Below, piece after piece: positions 1 through 5,324 of a DNA stretch of 5,324 nt. Numbering within the stretch: position 1 is the first letter of the stretch; the number at the start of each line of letters is the position of its first letter. Below the pieces are notes generated by a model. The model was given only the letters and a program-made list of their open reading frames with translations, searched no databases and had not been told where the DNA came from. The stretch is from Gammaproteobacteria bacterium (GTDB taxonomy: Bacteria > Pseudomonadota > Gammaproteobacteria > Steroidobacterales > Steroidobacteraceae): contig JASHYG010000134.1 of NCBI GenBank assembly GCA_030043215.1, positions 1 through 5,324 of the forward strand, read 5' to 3'. The position numbers were made by a program, and so were the translations under genes.

Positions 1-2142
<2,142 letters not shown>

Positions 2143-2161
2143 GCGGCGCCGGTTGAGCGCC

Positions 2162-3934
2162 ATGGGCGAGAGTCTCGTGCGCGCGCCGGCGACGGCCGGC
2201 GAGTCCGACAAGGTCAATGTCCTGCTGGTGGACGACCAGCCGGCCCAGCTCACGTGCTACGAATCGATCCTCCAGGATCTCGGCCACAATCTGGTGCGCG
2301 CGGCTTCGGGCCGGGAGGCGCTCGAGAAGCTGATGCTCCAGGACTACGCCGTGATCCTGCTCGACGTGAGCATGCCCGGCATCGACGGCTTCGAGACCGC
2401 GAGCCTCATCCACGAGCATCCGCGCTTCGAGCGCACGCCGATCATCTTCGTCTCGGGCGTGAACCTGAGCGAGCTCGACCGGCTGAGGGGCTACAAGCTC
2501 GGTGCCGTGGACTACGTCCACATCCCGCTGGTGCCGGAGATCCTGCGCGGCAAGGTCGCCGTGCTCGTCGAGCTCTACTGCAAGCGGCGCGAGCTGCAGT
2601 CGCTCAACCGGGCGCTCGAGCGGGCGAACGCCGACCTCGCGGAGGCCAACGCGGCTCTCGAGGCGGAGAAGACCCGCGAGCTCGAGGAGCTCAATCGGGA
2701 CTTGAAGCGCGCCAACACCGGACTCGAGGCCGCCAACAGCGCGCTGCAGGCCGAGATCGCCGAGCGCGCGCGCATCGAGCGGCAGCTGAAGGTCGCCGAC
2801 CGCCACAAGGACGAGTTCCTCGCCATGCTGGCCCACGAGCTGCGCAACCCGCTCGCGCCCATCCGCAACGCAGTGGAGATCATGCGGCGCAAGGTCACCG
2901 CGGATCCGCAGCTCACCTGGGCGCGCGAAGTGATCGAGCGGCAGACCGGGTCCCTCATGCGCCTGGTGGACGATCTGCTCGACGTCTCGCGCATCACGCG
3001 CGGCAAGATCAACCTCTCCCGCGAGTCGCTCGAGCTCGGGACGATCGTCGCCCGCGCCGTCGAGACGGCTCAGCCGCTGTTCGAGGAGAAGCGTCAGCAG
3101 CTCGAGGTCGAGGTGCCGGCGAGCCCCGTGAGAGTCCAGGGCGATCTCACCCGCCTCACCCAGGTCCTCGGCAACATCCTCGCGAACGCTGCGAAGTACA
3201 CCGGCGCCGGCGGCCGCATCGAGCTCTCGGCACGGAGCGCCGGCCGCTCGGCGGAGATCCGCGTGCGCGACAGCGGCATCGGCATTCCCGCCGATCAGAT
3301 GCCGAAGATCTTCGATCTGTTCACGCAGGTACAGCGCGGCAACGAGCAGGCGCCCGGCGGACTCGGCATCGGACTCGCGCTGGTGCGCAGGCTGGTGGAG
3401 CTGCACGGCGGTACGGTCGCCGCCCACAGCGAGGGTCCCGGGCTGGGGAGCGAGTTCATCGTGCGGCTGCCGTGCGAGGACTCGGCTCGCGCGCCGGCGG
3501 AGCGCGCGGAGCCGCCTCCATCTCCCCGGAAGAGCGCCGCGGGCCATACGCACCCGAGCCGCCGCGTGCTCGTCGTGGACGACAACCGCGACGCTCTCGA
3601 GAGCCTGGCGGCGCTGATGGAGCTCGCCGGTCACGCCGTGCGCGCGGCCTCGGACGGCGAGATCGCGCTTGCGCTCGCGGCGAGCTTCCGCCCGCAGGTC
3701 GTATTGCTGGATCTCGGCCTACCGAAGCTCGACGGCTACGAGGTCGCGCGCCGCATCCGCGCCGAGTCCTGGGGCAAGACGATGATGCTCGTCGCGCTCA
3801 CCGGCTGGGGCCAGGCGGAGGATCGCCGCCGCACGCACGACAGCGGCTTCGACTCGCACCTGGTCAAGCCGCTCGATCTGGAGGCGCTCTCGGAGTTGCT
3901 CGCGCGGCTGCCTGCGGACCTTACGCATTCTTAA
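2162..3934 (+). CDS. Hybrid histidine kinase: receiver - coiled coil - HisKA/HATPase - receiver
   Basis: This is a 590-residue protein if it starts at the ATG at 2162. An in-frame TTG at 2153 would add three residues. Neither has a clear Shine-Dalgarno sequence, and ATG is preferred only as the stronger codon. Domains from the ATG: REC1 about 17-135 (acceptor Asp68, Ser98), a long coiled coil about 137-215 with an internal repeat, HisKA with HELRNPL (His225), HATPase with Asn338/Asn342 in the N box, G1 DSGIGIP (Asp370) and G2 GGLGIGL (399-405), a Pro/Ala/Arg linker, then REC2 about 467-585 (Asp517, Thr547, Lys569). There is no membrane segment or signal peptide, so it should be cytoplasmic. 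REC1 has Ile121 where the conserved receiver lysine is expected (Y-V-H-I-P), so its switching is probably atypical. The N-terminal receiver suggests the kinase is controlled by another kinase's phosphate, plausibly from the gene 19 bases upstream. The C-terminal receiver has no output domain. Kinase identity is certain; the partner assignment is inferred. Confidence 0.96.
   Translation: MGESLVRAPATAGESDKVNVLLVDDQPAQLTCYESILQDLGHNLVRAASGREALEKLMLQDYAVILLDVSMPGIDGFETASLIHEHPRFERTPIIFVSGVNLSELDRLRGYKLGAVDYVHIPLVPEILRGKVAVLVELYCKRRELQSLNRALERANADLAEANAALEAEKTRELEELNRDLKRANTGLEAANSALQAEIAERARIERQLKVADRHKDEFLAMLAHELRNPLAPIRNAVEIMRRKVTADPQLTWAREVIERQTGSLMRLVDDLLDVSRITRGKINLSRESLELGTIVARAVETAQPLFEEKRQQLEVEVPASPVRVQGDLTRLTQVLGNILANAAKYTGAGGRIELSARSAGRSAEIRVRDSGIGIPADQMPKIFDLFTQVQRGNEQAPGGLGIGLALVRRLVELHGGTVAAHSEGPGLGSEFIVRLPCEDSARAPAERAEPPPSPRKSAAGHTHPSRRVLVVDDNRDALESLAALMELAGHAVRAASDGEIALALAASFRPQVVLLDLGLPKLDGYEVARRIRAESWGKTMMLVALTGWGQAEDRRRTHDSGFDSHLVKPLDLEALSELLARLPADLTHS
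2603..2755 (+). repeat. Imperfect tandem repeat encoding two coiled-coil units
   Basis: Inside the linker of the second hybrid kinase, 2603-2668 and 2690-2755 encode two similar 22-residue units. They begin LNRALERAN and LNRDLKRAN and end ALEAE and ALQAE. Fourteen of 22 residues match by eye, and about 45 of 66 bases match. A seven-residue charged segment, KTRELEE, separates them. The 29-residue period is one more than four heptads, so a register slip (stutter) is expected between units. It probably arose by internal duplication of the helical linker between the receiver and the kinase core. Confidence 0.6.
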
Positions 3935-3949
3935 TGCCTCGGTAAGTCC
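3916..3949 (+). terminator. Bulged stem-loop across the stop codon of the second kinase, possible terminator
   Basis: The outer arms GGAC (3916-3919) plus TTAC (3921-3924) pair with GTAA (3942-3945) plus GTCC (3946-3949), leaving C3920 bulged. The inner arms GCATT (3925-3929) and AATGC (3933-3937) close a three-base loop, with CTCG (3938-3941) bulged. In all, 13 pairs surround the TAA at 3932-3934. No T-run follows, so it is not a standard intrinsic terminator. It could be a Rho-linked or transcript-stabilising 3' structure at the end of the kinase operon. The pairing is read directly from the sequence; the function is inferred. Confidence 0.35.
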
Positions 3950-3970
3950 TCTGACAGCGTGCGGCCGCTA

Positions 3971-3997
3971 TCGTGAAGCGTCGTACGGCAGTCACGG
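3971..3997 (+). other. Small inverted repeat in the gap before the psiF-like gene
   Basis: The 73-base gap between the second kinase and the psiF-like gene contains CGTGA (3972-3976) facing TCACG (3992-3996), with the self-complementary CGTACG (3982-3987) near the centre. The two symmetry axes differ by half a base, so it is not one clean dyad. It could be a weak operator or leader stem-loop, or chance in GC-rich DNA. I found no convincing -35/-10 pair in the gap. Confidence 0.15.
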
Positions 3998-4007
3998 ACC
4001 TCAAGAG

Positions 4008-4328
4008 TTGCCCTTCCACAACCCCCTCTCCACCGCGCTCCCAGCGAGCGTCGCAGGACTCGCGCGTGGCGCCGCTGTGGCATTGGGGCTGCTGAGCGTG
4101 ATGCCGTCGCCGGCATTCCCGGCAACCGGCAGCACCTCGTCGGCGACCGTCACGGCGCGGCCGCCTCTGGAGGCCGTGCCTGCAGCCCCGATCACCCCCG
4201 CGCAAAGGGCGCGAGCCCGCGAGTGCAGGGCCGCTGCGAAGGCGCATCAGCTGCACGGCGAGCCGCGCGTATCGTTCATCAAATCCTGCATGACCGCGAG
4301 GCCGGTGGGCGCAGCGCCCGCGCACTGA
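4008..4328 (+). CDS. PsiF-repeat small exported protein (single repeat)
   Basis: This encodes 106 residues. It starts at the TTG at 4008, the only usable start that keeps the whole export signal: no ATG, GTG or TTG occurs in frame between it and at least 3930, and a later GTG (4077) would remove the signal's n-region. A weak GGA lies nine bases upstream. Residues 1-20 form an n-region with Arg20. A hydrophobic stretch follows (about 21-32), then likely signal peptidase sites after Ala36 (SPA) or Ala39 (FPA). Residues about 40-60 are a Pro/Ala/Thr-rich linker. Residues about 61-97 match the PsiF repeat as I recall it: ITPAQ, then REC with Cys73, a Leu-x-Gly core (82-84), Arg87, Phe90 and Cys95. 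E. coli PsiF is of similar length but has two such repeats; this protein has one. The two cysteines may form a disulfide in the periplasm. PsiF was named for induction by phosphate starvation and its biochemical role is unknown. I see no Pho box here. Its stop touches the stop of the convergent kinase gene. Confidence 0.8.
   Translation: MPFHNPLSTALPASVAGLARGAAVALGLLSVMPSPAFPATGSTSSATVTARPPLEAVPAAPITPAQRARARECRAAAKAHQLHGEPRVSFIKSCMTARPVGAAPAH
4305..4321. terminator. GC-rich hairpin next to the convergent stop codons, weak terminator candidate
   Basis: GTGGGCG (4305-4311) pairs with CGCCCGC (4315-4321) around a CAG loop, allowing one U-G pair in the plus-strand RNA. It lies inside the last codons of the psiF-like gene and eight bases past the stop of the minus-strand kinase. 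As the two genes have no spacer, a terminator for the minus-strand kinase would have to lie within this coding region. Neither strand has a T-run after it, so the function is doubtful. Confidence 0.2.
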
Positions 4329-5324
4329 TCACACCGAGCTGAAGTCGAGCACCACCCGCAGCCCCGGCTGGTTGTCCTCGAGAGCGAGCTGCGCGTGGTG
4401 CAGCTTCGCGATCGCCGCGACGAGACTCAAGCCGAGCCCCGTCCCGGAGGTGGCGGCCGCCGCGGGGAGCCTCACGAACGGCTGCAGCACGTGCGCGCGC
4501 TCGTCCTCCGGGATCCCGGGACCGTTGTCCGCGATCGTGAGACGTGAGGCCGGACCGACACGCTCCGCCTTCACCTCGATGCGGCCGCCGGCCGGCACAT
4601 ACTTGAGCGAGTTCTCCACCAGATTGGCGACGACCTGCGCGAGCAGCTGACGGTTGCCGCGCACGCCGCAGTCCTGGTCCGTATGCACCGTGAGCTGCAG
4701 CTGGCACTCGCGGGCGGCGGGCTCGTACAGGTCGGCCATGTCCGATGCCAGCTCGGCCAGATCGACCGGCGCGCTGTTCGCGACGGAGATCGCCGACTCC
4801 GCCTGGGCGATCTGCAGCAGTGTCGTCAGCGTGCGCTGGACGTGCTCGAGCTCCTGCAGAGACGCATCGACCCCCTCCCGCACGGTGTCGTCGGCCGTGG
4901 GATTGCGTGCCGCGTCCTCGAGGCGGCCCCGCAGCCGATAGAGCGGAGCGCGCAGATCGTGCGCGGCGCTGTCGAACGTGGCGCGCAGCACCTGCGTCTT
5001 CTCCGCGAGGCGGTCCACCATGTAGTTGACGGCCTGGGCGAGCACGTCGAACTCGTCCCGGGAGCCCGTGACGGGCAGGCGCCGCGACAGGTCGCCGCCG
5101 ACGATCGCATCGCAAGTCTCGGCCGCACCCTGCACGCGGCGGCTGAGCCGCCGGCTGAGCCAGACGCTGAACAGCACGCCGATGAGCGCGGTGAGGCCGA
5201 TGCCCCAGAGCGTCGCCGTGCTGAACGTCGCGATGAACCGGCCCTGCTGACTCACATCCATGCCGACGAGCAGCCGGTATCCGTCCGGCAGCAGCATGAC
5301 GCTGGCGCGCACGGGGTGCGGCAC
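4329..5324 (-). CDS. Membrane sensor histidine kinase, HAMP-HisKA-HATPase (N-terminus beyond window)
   Basis: The frame is open to the right edge. The GTG at 5322-5324 is most likely an internal valine, so only the C-terminal 331 residues are seen. Numbering from the edge: 1-30 are the end of a periplasmic sensor region (including LPDGYRLLVGMD, a common pattern just before the second membrane helix), 33-56 a transmembrane helix, about 57-108 a HAMP linker, HisKA with HDLRAPL (His122), HATPase with an N box NLVENSLKY (Asn234, Asn238), G1 DNGPGIP (Asp266) and G2 GTGLGL (294-299). The protein ends shortly after the HATPase fold and has no receiver, so it is a classical kinase that should phosphorylate a separate response regulator. 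In this class the regulator gene usually precedes the kinase, which here means beyond position 5324. Position His+4 is Ala126 rather than Thr or Asn, which bears on phosphatase activity. The stop codon abuts that of the psiF-like gene. The signal sensed cannot be told. Confidence 0.94.
   Translation of the reverse strand: MPHPVRASVMLLPDGYRLLVGMDVSQQGRFIATFSTATLWGIGLTALIGVLFSVWLSRRLSRRVQGAAETCDAIVGGDLSRRLPVTGSRDEFDVLAQAVNYMVDRLAEKTQVLRATFDSAAHDLRAPLYRLRGRLEDAARNPTADDTVREGVDASLQELEHVQRTLTTLLQIAQAESAISVANSAPVDLAELASDMADLYEPAARECQLQLTVHTDQDCGVRGNRQLLAQVVANLVENSLKYVPAGGRIEVKAERVGPASRLTIADNGPGIPEDERAHVLQPFVRLPAAAATSGTGLGLSLVAAIAKLHHAQLALEDNQPGLRVVLDFSSV

Noticed and set aside
2254..3945. Long plus-strand open frame of about 563 codons overlapping the second kinase in another frame
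   Set aside because: It is extremely Arg/Ala/Gly-rich with no domain pattern. The overlapping frame has all histidine kinase and receiver motifs, so this is a codon-bias shadow.
3951..3986. Possible promoter or Pho box (CTGACA at 3951-3956) ahead of the psiF-like gene
   Set aside because: No acceptable -10 element lies at normal spacing, and no second CTGTNA-like half site lies 11 bases on. The hexamer alone is not enough.
3921..4325. Minus-strand open frame of about 134 codons opposite the psiF-like gene
   Set aside because: It is Arg/Gly/Cys-rich with no recognisable motif, while the plus-strand frame has an export signal and a PsiF-type repeat.
5322..5324. GTG at the right edge as the start of the minus-strand kinase
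   Set aside because: The protein would begin within a periplasmic sensor region just before the second membrane helix and would lack the first helix. The frame is simply cut by the window.

Overview
The window is G+C-rich, gene-dense bacterial DNA, with G or C at most third codon positions. It holds almost nothing but two-component signalling genes. The psiF-type small exported protein and the style of the HAMP sensor kinase suggest a high-GC proteobacterium, most likely gamma- or beta-. This is inferred from protein character; no taxonomic marker is present.

Layout. Positions 1-2142 (+) are the 3' part of a large hybrid histidine kinase: a signalling helix, a HisKA/HATPase core, then three receiver domains in a row. 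After a 19-base gap, 2162-3934 (+) encodes a second hybrid kinase arranged receiver - long coiled coil - HisKA - HATPase - receiver. The two almost certainly form an operon. A bulged stem-loop spans the stop codon of the second gene. Then 4008-4328 (+) encodes a small, probably exported protein with one PsiF repeat and a TTG start. Directly abutting it, on the opposite strand, 4329-5324 (-) is the C-terminal 331 residues of a membrane-bound HAMP-type sensor histidine kinase whose N-terminus lies beyond the right edge.

How they may work together. The two plus-strand kinases carry two kinase cores and five receiver domains. Neither the visible parts nor the rest of the window contain an HPt domain or a DNA-binding, enzymatic or other output domain. 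They look like the phospho-transfer core of a multistep relay whose input (upstream of base 1) and output lie elsewhere. The N-terminal receiver of the second kinase is a natural target for the first, but this is inference. The minus-strand kinase is a separate classical sensor. Its partner response regulator would be expected upstream of it, beyond position 5324.

There is no RNA gene, CRISPR array, mobile element or stretch over 300 bases without a gene. I see no convincing undescribed system. The points worth a second look are atypical key residues in several signalling domains, the stem-loop at the operon end, and the zero-gap convergent gene junction.
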